A DNA stretch of 12,605 nt from the NCBI GenBank assembly GCA_019348575.1, contig JAHWJE010000011.1, positions 1 through 12,605 on the forward strand, written 5' to 3'. Position numbers and translations under genes: made by a program. This document shows positions 1 through 5,911 of the stretch, in pieces; position 1 is the stretch's first letter, and each line of letters opens with the position of its first letter. A model generated the notes under the pieces. That model had not been told where the DNA came from. It ran no database searches and worked only from the letters and a program-made list of their open reading frames with translations. The stretch comes from Actinomycetota bacterium. GTDB taxonomy: Bacteria; Actinomycetota; Thermoleophilia; Solirubrobacterales; Solirubrobacteraceae.

Positions 1-69
1 GCCGCAGGCGGCGCCCAGGAACGCGACGGTGACGAGTAGAGCAGCGGCGAGGGTACGGATGCGGGCCAT
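1..69 (-). CDS. N-terminus of an exported protein or lipoprotein (partial)
   Basis: Reading the minus strand from the ATG at 69-67 gives 23 residues before the window ends. There is a short basic start (MARIR), then a hydrophobic core (LAAALLVTVAFLGAA), then Cys22-Gly. This is the layout of a Sec signal peptide. The Cys after Gly-Ala-Ala could be a lipidation site, although the residue at -3 is Gly rather than the usual Leu/Val, so the lipobox is imperfect. The body of the protein lies outside the window, so no function can be given. No clear Shine-Dalgarno is visible upstream. The start is supported by the signal-peptide composition and by the absence of a better in-frame start. Confidence 0.6.
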   Translation of the reverse strand, partial: MARIRTLAAALLVTVAFLGAACG

Positions 70-429
70 GCCGCAGGATGCCCACTCTGGTCGCGGCTGA
101 CACCTCGCGGCGATCGCGGGACGAGTGCAACCTTCGGTCCGGGGAATGTGGCGACTCAAGGCGGCCGCCGCAAGGAACTCCACCCAGAGCTATCCATCGG
201 CGGGTCGCCTCGTCCACGACTCGACCCTGCCACCCGATCCCACGACTGCCGAAAAGGACCTTGGCAGCACACCTCGTGGAGGGCGTGTGGCGTGCCAACG
301 AGATGGCGATCACGGGTCAAGAAACGAGGTGCTCGACTGGTTGAGCGAGCACAGGCGCCAGAAGGTCATCGCCACACCGCGGGTGAGAGCTACGTATCGC
401 CGGCTCGGGGACTCGGCAAGTTGCTCGAG
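70..429. other. Gene-poor stretch between two minus-strand genes
   Basis: About 360 bases with no convincing gene. The open frames on the plus strand (78-344, 125-523, 148-591) have low-complexity Arg/Ser/Pro-rich translations, no ribosome-binding site and no recognisable motif, so they are read as chance frames of GC-rich DNA. The only structure seen is a 7-base inverted repeat at 329-352. The promoter of the exported-protein gene at 69 should be in the left half, but no clear -35/-10 pair was found. Confidence 0.5.
329..352 (-). terminator. Possible weak terminator downstream of the 69-residue membrane protein gene
   Basis: GTGCTCG (329-335) and CGAGCAC (346-352) form a perfect 7-bp stem with a 10-base loop. 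On the minus strand the stem is followed by a moderately T-rich tract (CTCGTTTCTT). It lies about 80 bases past the stop codon at 430. The stem is short and the T-tract interrupted, so this is tentative. Confidence 0.3.
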
Positions 430-639
430 CTACCGAATCCTGATGTCCAGTCCGAGCAGCAGCAACGGCCACAGCACGACGGCCAGAAGCGCCGAGAGCA
501 GCCGCCCGAACGTCGTCAGGTGATCGAAGTAGTCGTTCGCGACCGCGACGAGGATCCCGAGCACGAGATAGATCGCGACAGCGATCCCTGATCGATAGGC
601 CGGCGCGTAGCTGTATCTGTCGTAGGTGGGGTAGCGCAT
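430..639 (-). CDS. Small two-helix membrane protein, 69 residues
   Basis: Starts at ATG 639-637 and ends at TAG 432-430. The N-terminus is Tyr-rich (MRYPTYDRYSY). Two hydrophobic stretches follow, residues about 18-34 and 47-64, separated by a short polar link containing DYFDH, and the tail is charged (DIRIR). This predicts a two-pass inner-membrane protein with no recognised family. It is transcribed in the same direction as the ferric-reductase-like gene upstream and begins about 40 bases after that gene's inferred stop. Because the reductase gene has lost frame, one open frame with no stop codon runs from the reductase into this gene. I treat the two as separate genes because the stretch between them is Arg-rich and not protein-like in that frame. 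The start could also lie slightly further upstream. Function unknown. Confidence 0.6.
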   Translation of the reverse strand: MRYPTYDRYSYAPAYRSGIAVAIYLVLGILVAVANDYFDHLTTFGRLLSALLAVVLWPLLLLGLDIRIR

Positions 640-680
640 GCCTTCGCAGTACCCGCCGCCGGCGCGGCGCTCATCCGCCG

Positions 681-1308
681 TCAACGCATGTTCGAGCTTG
701 TGCACCGCGCTGCGTCTCGCCCGCGCTCCTCGTCGGAGCCGCCACGGCCACGGACGCTGCGCGTGCGAGCGGCATGCGCGGCGGGGACGCCGAGCAGCCC
801 GAGGGCGCCGAGGGCCACGAGAACCGTCGTGCCGGCACCTCCAGGCCGTCCAGCACCCGATGCCCAGCGCGATCACCACCACCGCGAGGTAGGCGTGCAG
901 CACGCGCCAGGTCCAGGCGCCGATCGGCAGCCGGGTGCGCAGCGCTCCGAGCGCCACCACGCCGAACAGTGCGATCGTCGCGATCAGCGCCATCCGCGCG
1001 CGCGTCGGTCCGTCTGGCGACATCGCGAACCACGCGTCGTCGGGCGCCTCCACGAACAGCGCCGCGACGTGCACGAGCACCAGGCAGAGCGCGACGGAGC
1101 CGAGGATCTGATGGCGCGCGATCCGGCGCCCGCGGGCGAGCAGCGGCTGAATGGCCAGTGCCGACACGGCGAGCGCTCCCGCGCTGGTCGACAGCACGAG
1201 CGCCGGCGAGGCGCCCGCGAGGTGGCGATCGGTCAGTGCCAGAGTCACCGGCAGCGCGGCCACCGCGACCGCCCCTGCGCCGAGCGCGAGCGTGCGGCGC
1301 TCAACCAC
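681..1308 (-). CDS. Ferric-reductase-like transmembrane haem protein, reading frame broken
   Basis: GTG at 1308-1306 overlaps the stop of the upstream dioxygenase-like gene, suggesting translational coupling. Five hydrophobic helices are visible in the first frame (about residues 7-25, 36-57, 67-86, 106-123, 136-151). His66 and His80 are 14 apart in helix 3, and His138 lies in helix 5. This is the paired-His pattern of the ferric-reductase-like transmembrane domain, which binds two b haems. After codon 150 the frame turns into Arg-rich sequence. The expected partner His (GHRVLDG) lies in the next frame, and a sixth helix (TTVLVALGALGLLGV) lies in the third frame, which stops at TGA 683-681. 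The frame is therefore disrupted at about 835-870, near short G runs. The given span is the reconstructed gene of about 209 residues. Likely role: moving electrons across the membrane to an external partner. No FAD/NAD domain is present. Confidence 0.6.
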
Positions 1309-1852
1309 GAGGAGCGAGCGTGAGGTCGACCACCGCACGCTCGTCGTCGAGGTCCACGACGCGCCGGATGAAGACGGCGCGGTAGTCGCCGTCGTCGTAG
1401 CCGACGTGGATGTTGGGCTCGCCGAACTGCGGGACGGTGGGCGCCGTCTCGATCCGGTAGCGACCGTCGGGGCCGGTGCGCACGCTCGCCCGGTTGTCCT
1501 GCTCACCGCCGGTCTGCGTCGCGAGCCAGACCTGGATGCGAACGCCCTCCAGCGGCCGGCAGCCCTCGGCGGAGCGAACGAGCCCGGTGATCACGAAGCC
1601 GCTGCCGAGCGAGTCGCGCTCGGGGGCGTCGGGGATGTAGTTGTTCGTCCCGCCGGGATTGCTCTTCGTCGCCTTGCAGCGGCGCCGCGGCCGCTCCTGG
1701 TGATCGCGCCGCGGCTCCGGCCTCACGGCCCGCTCCGGGCCCGACTCCCCCACGTTCTCGGCGCCCGTCCCCGATGGCTCGCTGGCCAGCAGCGCCCCCA
1801 CGATCGCGACGGTGACCAGCGCGAGGAGGAGCCCGAGCAGCGGTCGCCGCAC
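1301..1852 (-). CDS. Secreted or membrane-anchored intradiol-dioxygenase-fold protein lacking iron ligands
   Basis: GTG at 1852-1850 is preceded by a good GGAGGG ribosome-binding site with a 6-base spacer. The 183-residue protein begins with a hydrophobic signal or anchor (residues 4-23), then a linker rich in Pro, Arg and Glu. From about residue 72 it matches the intradiol ring-cleavage dioxygenase pattern: NNYIPDAP (first Tyr ligand position, Tyr72), GFVITGLV, GVRIQVWLA, TGPDGRYRIET, then PNIHVGY. In active enzymes the last motif is P-H-x-H. Here Asn147 replaces the first His and only His149 remains, and no obvious Tyr fills the second Tyr position (Phe143 is nearest). The non-haem Fe(III) site is therefore probably absent or altered, and ring cleavage is doubtful. 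The stop overlaps the start of the ferric-reductase-like gene, so the two products probably work together outside the cytoplasmic face. Exact role unknown. Confidence 0.7.
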   Translation of the reverse strand: MRRPLLGLLLALVTVAIVGALLASEPSGTGAENVGESGPERAVRPEPRRDHQERPRRRCKATKSNPGGTNNYIPDAPERDSLGSGFVITGLVRSAEGCRPLEGVRIQVWLATQTGGEQDNRASVRTGPDGRYRIETAPTVPQFGEPNIHVGYDDGDYRAVFIRRVVDLDDERAVVDLTLAPRG

Positions 1853-2052
1853 GTCAGCCCTCCCTGCGGGCCTGAGGCCGTGCGTCGATGCGGTGTGCGG
1901 CGCGCTGGGTCGTGAAGCCTCGACACGACATCGCGACGACGATAGGCAACGGCTGCTGCGCGCGCGCCGTCCCGCGATCAGCTCACGTCAGCGCGCCCGT
2001 CGCGCTGCTGCGGGCTACCGCCGACGAGGAGCAGGAGCGACAGGGACGCCGC

Positions 2053-2283
2053 TCATTCGGCCTTCGTCTCGTGCGGCAGGTCCTTCAGGAAGTGGTGGCA
2101 CTTATGGGCACGCTCGGAGTCCTGCGCCATGACCTCCTCGAAGAACGACGCGATGTCGTCTCGCCCGGCGTTCTTGGCGTCGCGCACGTACTGCCCGTAG
2201 TCGTGGCCTGCCTTCAGCGAGTGGTACTGCACCGATATCAAGTCGTAGGCCACATCGTCGAATCCTGTCTCACCTGTCGCCAT
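2053..2283 (-). CDS. Small ferritin-like helical protein, 76 residues
   Basis: ATG 2283-2281 follows an excellent AGGAGG site with a 7-base spacer. This fixes the start and rules out the longer frame beginning at 2358. The protein is acidic and predicted almost wholly helical. A first helix contains YDLISVQYHSLKAG and a second contains FFEEVMAQDSERAH, with Glu57-x-x-His60 and further His at 63 and 64. The pattern recalls half of a ferritin/rubrerythrin-type four-helix bundle, and dimerisation could complete a metal site. Short proteins of this kind occur widely as hypotheticals. The gene stands alone, with 200 bases to the dioxygenase-like gene downstream. A possible GGGTAT-type -10 element lies upstream, which would fit stress control. 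Metal binding is inference. Confidence 0.8.
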   Translation of the reverse strand: MATGETGFDDVAYDLISVQYHSLKAGHDYGQYVRDAKNAGRDDIASFFEEVMAQDSERAHKCHHFLKDLPHETKAE

Positions 2284-2321
2284 CGTCAGCCTCCTGTCCG
2301 GGTCGAAATCCGTAACGGCCC

Positions 2322-2336
2322 CCCCTATACCCCGAC
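2322..2336 (-). promoter_or_regulatory. Possible promoter element of the ferritin-like gene
   Basis: On the minus strand this stretch reads CGGGGTATAGGGGGG. It holds GGGTAT, the -10 form used by SigB/SigF-type stress sigma factors in actinobacteria, overlapping TATAGG. It is about 45 bases upstream of the ATG at 2283. No convincing GTTT-type -35 was found at the right distance, so the call is weak. Confidence 0.25.
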
Positions 2337-2340
2337 GCGC

Positions 2341-2366
2341 GCCGCCCACGCAGGACACGTGGCGGC
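2341..2366. repeat. Inverted repeat upstream of the ferritin-like gene
   Basis: GCCGCC-C-ACG (2341-2350) pairs with CGTGGCGGC (2358-2366), giving a 9-bp stem with one bulged C and a 7-base loop. It lies 58 bases upstream of the ferritin-like start and about 120 bases before the methyltransferase start, in the divergent intergenic region. It could be an operator or just GC-rich structure. There is no T-tract, so it is not called a terminator. Confidence 0.35.
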
Positions 2367-2484
2367 CCTCCGTTGGCGGTCATGACGCCCGCCGGCGGCA
2401 GCGGGCGCTCGACGGGCGCGTCACGAGCCACGCCGGGCGGTCCGGCATCGGTTTGCGCCCGCGCTGGTGCGAGGATCCCGGATC

Positions 2485-3348
2485 GTGCCTTCGAGCGGTG
2501 ACAGCCCGGCGCTCGAGCGCTGGCGCCGGCTGGTGACCGGGCGCCTGGACGAGATGAGGCGCCTGTCGCCCGGGTCGGGCTCCGTCAGCGGATCGTTCTG
2601 GGACGGTCGCGCCGAGCGCTACGCCGCCGATGTGCGCTTGGAGAACCCGGCCAGGGATCCGTTTCTGCGCCGGTTACGGCGCGTGACCGATGCGTCGAGC
2701 AGCGTGATCGACGTCGGCGCGGGGACGGGCCGCTACGCCCTTGCGCTGGCGGGAGCGGTCGGGCACGTCACGGCAGTCGAGCCGAGCGCGGCGATGCTCG
2801 CCGTCCTGCAACGCGCCGCCCGGCAACTGGACGTGACGAACGTGAGCACGATCGCGGCGAGGTGGGAGGACACCGACATGCTGACGGCCGACGTCGCGTT
2901 CTCGTCGTTCGTCGTGTCGCTCGTCGCCGAGGCGCGTCCGTTTCTCGCCAAGCTCGACGCCGCAGCGCGTCAGCGCGTCCTGCTCTACGTCGGCGCGTAC
3001 TGCGGCGACGCGCTGCTCGATCCGCTCTGGCGACACTTTCACAACGTCCCCCGCGCCCCCGGTCCGAGCTTCCTGGATTTGCTCGCAGTCCTGCGCGAGC
3101 TGGGTATCGAGGCGACGGTCAACGTCGTGGAGATCGCGAACAACCGGCGCTTCGCGACGATCGACGAGGCAGTCGAGTACTACCGCGACTGGCTGCTGCT
3201 GTCAGACACGCCCGCCGTCAGGCGCGAGCTCGAGGGCCTGCTGTCGGTCTGGCTGCTCGGCCGCCGCGGAGCGCTCAGGTCTCCGTTGCGGACCGTTCCG
3301 GCGGCGATCCTCGAATGGAGCCCGACGACCACGAGATCGCCGCGATGA
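2485..3348 (+). CDS. Class I SAM-dependent methyltransferase
   Basis: 287 residues from GTG 2485. A GAGGA site 9 bases upstream favours this start over the in-frame GTG at 2467, which would add six residues. The Rossmann-type SAM-binding core is clear: motif I VIDVGAGTGRY (about residues 74-84), the acidic end of strand 2 in VTAVEPS (Glu99), then a region with WEDTDM and an AFSSFVVSLV strand in place of the usual motif IV. The C-terminal half (about 160-287) is variable and probably forms the substrate pocket. The substrate cannot be told from sequence. The gene stands alone on the plus strand and converges on the carboxyltransferase gene with only 6 bases between stop codons. It is divergent from the ferritin-like gene. 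Confidence 0.8.
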   Translation: MPSSGDSPALERWRRLVTGRLDEMRRLSPGSGSVSGSFWDGRAERYAADVRLENPARDPFLRRLRRVTDASSSVIDVGAGTGRYALALAGAVGHVTAVEPSAAMLAVLQRAARQLDVTNVSTIAARWEDTDMLTADVAFSSFVVSLVAEARPFLAKLDAAARQRVLLYVGAYCGDALLDPLWRHFHNVPRAPGPSFLDLLAVLRELGIEATVNVVEIANNRRFATIDEAVEYYRDWLLLSDTPAVRRELEGLLSVWLLGRRGALRSPLRTVPAAILEWSPTTTRSPR

Positions 3349-3354
3349 CGCTCG

Positions 3355-4815
3355 CTACAGCGGGATGTTGCGCATGACCGGGCGCTCGCGGTCGGCGGTC
3401 GCCGTCATCAGCATCCCGAGCGCGTCGCACAGCCGCCGGCGCGTGCTCGCCGGCGCGACGATCTCGTCGATCGCACCCTCGCGGGCCGCCGTCTCGGAGG
3501 ACAGCCAGTCGCGCTCGTACTCCTCGGCGAACTCGTCGCGCGCCTGGGCCGGATCGTCGGCGGCCTTGATCGCGCGCCGGTGGACGAGGTCGACGGCCTG
3601 CTTTCCGCCCATGACGCCGAGCTGGGCCTGCGGCCAGGCGAGCACGAGGTCGGCGCCCAGCTCGCGGCTGTTCATCGCGATCAGCGCGCCGCCGAAGGCC
3701 TTGCGCAGCACGACGGTCACGCGCGGCACGGTCGCGGCGGCGAACGCGTGCACGAGCTTGGCGCCGTGGCGGATGACGCCGAGCTTCTCCTGGCCGCTGC
3801 CGGGCAAGAAGCCCGGCGTGTCGACGAGCACGACCAGCGGGATCCCGTAGAGGTCGCAGGTGCGCACGAAGCGCGCGCCCTTCGTCGCCGCGTCGGCGTC
3901 CAGGACGCCGCCGAGGTACCTCGGCTGGTTGGCGACGATGCCGACGGCGCGGCCGTCGACGCGCGCGAAGCCCGTCAGCATGTTGCGCGCCCAGCGCGGG
4001 CTGATCTCGAGCAGGCGCCCGCCGTCGACGAGCGTGCGCACGACGTCGCGCACGTCGTAGACGCTGCGCTTCGCCTCCGGGACGGCCCTGTCGGACGCGC
4101 CGTCGAAGGGCTCCATGCTCGGCCAGCGCCGCGGGACCTCGTCGGCGTGCTGGGGCAGGTAGTCCAGCAGGTCGCGCACGAGCCAGGCCGCGTCGAGGTC
4201 GCCGTCGGCGACGAGCTGGCAGACGCCGTTTCGCTCGTGCACCTTCGGGCCGCCGAGCGTCGGCGCGTCGATGTCCTCGCCCATGACCTCCTTGACGACG
4301 CCCGGGCCGGTGAGGAACATCGACGCGCGCTTCGTCATCACGACGAAGTCCGTCAGCGCGGGCGAGTAGGAGCCGCCGCCGGCCGACGCCCCGCAGATCA
4401 CGGAGACCTGCGGCACGCGGCCCGACAGCGCGACGTTCTGGTTGAAGATCCGCCCGTAGCCGGCCAGCGCGGCGACGCCCTCCTGCAGGCGCGCGCCCGC
4501 CGACTCGATGAAGCCGACGACCGGCATGCGCGCGCGGTCGGCGGTGCGCAGCACGCGGCAGATCGTCTCGGCGTGGACCTCGCCGAGCGAGCCCCCCATG
4601 TAGGACGGGTCCTGCGCGTAGCACGCGACCGGCCGTCCGTCGACGCGCCCGGTGCCCCCGATCACGCCGTCGTTGGGCGCGGTCTTCTCGCCCATCCGCA
4701 GCGACCGGACCTCGCCGCGCAGCGTCTGCAGCGAGCCCGGGTCGCACAGCGCCTGCAGGCGCTCCAGCGGGGTCAGCTTCTCGTCGGTCCTCGGGACCAG
4801 CGCAAGGTTGCTCAT
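3355..4815 (-). CDS. accD: Acyl-CoA carboxylase carboxyltransferase (beta) subunit, probably acetyl-CoA type
   Basis: 486 residues from ATG 4815, with GGAG 8 bases upstream. It contains both crotonase-like halves of the actinobacterial AccD/PccB family. The N-terminal half has the oxyanion glycines in GASAGGGSYSPAL (142-154) and MFLTGPGVVKEVMGED (166-181). The C-terminal half has DTPGFLPGSGQE (332-343), AFGGALIAMNSRELGAD and LAWPQAQLGVMG. The protein transfers carboxyl from biotin to acyl-CoA, giving malonyl- or methylmalonyl-CoA. At the position where Streptomyces PccB has Asp422 for propionyl-CoA, this protein appears to have Ile379, the residue linked to acetyl-CoA use. Its place at the end of a fatty-acid synthesis operon agrees with malonyl-CoA supply. 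The biotin carboxylase/BCCP alpha subunit must be encoded elsewhere. It lies 31 bases downstream of acpP. Confidence 0.93.
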   Translation of the reverse strand: MSNLALVPRTDEKLTPLERLQALCDPGSLQTLRGEVRSLRMGEKTAPNDGVIGGTGRVDGRPVACYAQDPSYMGGSLGEVHAETICRVLRTADRARMPVVGFIESAGARLQEGVAALAGYGRIFNQNVALSGRVPQVSVICGASAGGGSYSPALTDFVVMTKRASMFLTGPGVVKEVMGEDIDAPTLGGPKVHERNGVCQLVADGDLDAAWLVRDLLDYLPQHADEVPRRWPSMEPFDGASDRAVPEAKRSVYDVRDVVRTLVDGGRLLEISPRWARNMLTGFARVDGRAVGIVANQPRYLGGVLDADAATKGARFVRTCDLYGIPLVVLVDTPGFLPGSGQEKLGVIRHGAKLVHAFAAATVPRVTVVLRKAFGGALIAMNSRELGADLVLAWPQAQLGVMGGKQAVDLVHRRAIKAADDPAQARDEFAEEYERDWLSSETAAREGAIDEIVAPASTRRRLCDALGMLMTATADRERPVMRNIPL

Positions 4816-4846
4816 CGGGGGATCTCCAGCCTCCGGCCGCGGCGTG

Positions 4847-5101
4847 CTACGCCGCAGCCGACTTCTTCTCGGTGATGAAGTCGATCGCGTCGCCGACGGT
4901 CTTGATCTGCTTCATGTCGTCGCCCTCCATGCGGACGCCGTGCTCGTCCTCGACGACCTGCGCGAGCTCGGCGAGGTCGAGCGAGTCGACGTCGATCTCC
5001 TCCCAGGTCGCCTCGCGGTGGACCTCGTCGGCCTTCGCGCCGAAGGTGATCAGCGACTGCACGACGGTGGTCTCGATGGCGCTGGGTGCGGTGGTGCTCA
5101 T
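4847..5101 (-). CDS. acpP: Acyl carrier protein
   Basis: 84 residues, acidic, from ATG 5101 with AAAGGAG 8 bases upstream. The phosphopantetheine attachment site is Ser40 in VDSLDLAEL, and the surrounding helix II (DLAELAQVVEDEHGV) is typical of FAS ACPs. The N-terminal extension MSTTAPSAIETT is slightly longer than in E. coli AcpP. Ends at TAG 4849-4847. The product carries growing acyl chains as thioesters between FabD, FabH, FabG and the enzymes encoded elsewhere. The gene lies between fabG (37 bases upstream) and accD in the same transcript. A 13-base sequence around its start is shared with fabG (see findings). Confidence 0.95.
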   Translation of the reverse strand: MSTTAPSAIETTVVQSLITFGAKADEVHREATWEEIDVDSLDLAELAQVVEDEHGVRMEGDDMKQIKTVGDAIDFITEKKSAAA

Positions 5102-5138
5102 ATGCGTTGCTCCTTTGTAAGGGGTGTCGGAGGGGGGT

Positions 5139-5911
5139 TCACGCGCTCATGCCGCCGTCGACGAAGAGCGTCGTGGCGGTCACGTAGCTCGCGGCGTCGG
5201 AGGCGAGGAAGCGCACGGCGGCGGCGACCTCGTCGGGCCGGCCGGGCCGGCGCGCGGGCACGGCGTCGAGCAGCTCGCGCGGCAGGTCGGCGGTCATCTC
5301 GGTCTCGATGAAGCCGGGAGCGACCGCGTTGACCGTGACGCCCTTGCGCGCGATCTCGACGCCGAGCGTCTTCGTCATGCCGATCAGCCCGGCCTTCGCG
5401 GCGGCGTAGTTGACCTGGCCCGCGTTGGCACGGGGGCCGACGACGGAGGCGACGTTGACGATGCGCCCGTAGCGCGCCTTCATCATCGGCCGCAGCACGG
5501 CGCGCGAGAGCCGGAAGGAGGCGCTGAGGTTCGTGTCGATGACGCGGTCCCACTTGTCGTCGTCGATCTGGATCGCGAGGCCGTCGGCGCGCATGCCCGC
5601 GTTGTTGACGAGGCCGAGGACCGGGCCGAGGCGCTCCTGCGCCTGCGCGAGCACGTCCTGCATCGCCCCGGGTCGCAGACGTCGCCGCCGATCGCGACGG
5701 CCGAGCCGCCCTGCTGCTCGATCGCGTCGACGGTCGCCGCGGCGCCGCCGGCGTCGGTCCTGTAGCCCGCGGCGACGGCCCAGCCGTCGGCGGCGAGCTC
5801 GCGGGCGATCGCCGCGCCGATGCCCTTCGACGCGCCCGTCACGAGCACGACGGCGCCGTCGGGGCGGCGGCCCTCGGTCGTCCGGCCGGCGGGCTGGACC
5901 GTGGTGCTCAT
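5139..5911 (-). CDS. fabG: 3-oxoacyl-ACP reductase FabG, interrupted by a one-base frameshift
   Basis: Short-chain dehydrogenase that reduces 3-oxoacyl-ACP with NADPH. The start ATG 5911-5909 overlaps the fabH stop as ATGA, with GGAGG 10 bases upstream. The first 82 residues include a 17-residue polar extension, the cofactor motif VTGASKGIG (24-32) and GGDVCDPG. At the GGGG run (plus strand 5666-5669) the frame is lost. Restoring one base gives PGAMQDV and a clean 257-residue protein with NNAGM, catalytic Ser156 (NVASV), Tyr169 and Lys173 (NYAAAKAG), APGFIETEM and a C-terminal FVDGGMSA. All catalytic residues are present and both halves are well conserved. The break therefore looks like a lost base in sequencing or a very recent mutation, not an old pseudogene. 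As written, the sequence encodes only a truncated product. Confidence 0.9.

Noticed and set aside
430..1506. A single 358-residue minus-strand open frame joining dioxygenase-antisense-frame, reductase and small membrane protein sequence
   Set aside because: Its N-terminal part is a shadow frame of the dioxygenase-like gene, its middle is Arg-rich out-of-frame sequence, and only two segments look like real protein. It is better explained as a broken reductase gene plus a separate small gene.
1853..2052. A gene or RNA in the 200-base gap between the dioxygenase-like and ferritin-like genes
   Set aside because: No frame with a ribosome-binding site and protein-like composition, no tRNA-like fold and no clear hairpin was found.
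2467..2484. Earlier GTG start for the methyltransferase
   Set aside because: The good GAGGA site lies between this GTG and the next one at 2485, so it can only serve the later start.
3275..4747. 490-residue minus-strand frame overlapping accD in another frame
   Set aside because: The translation is almost all Arg, Ala, Gly and Pro with no motif. It is a shadow of accD.
3580..4875. 431-residue plus-strand open frame opposite accD
   Set aside because: It is antisense to a clearly conserved AccD, with low-complexity Arg/Asp/Ala-rich translation typical of the complementary frame of high-GC codons.
5660..5675. Programmed ribosomal frameshift in fabG
   Set aside because: No slippery heptamer or downstream structure of a known kind was seen, and FabG is not known to need recoding. 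A lost base is simpler.
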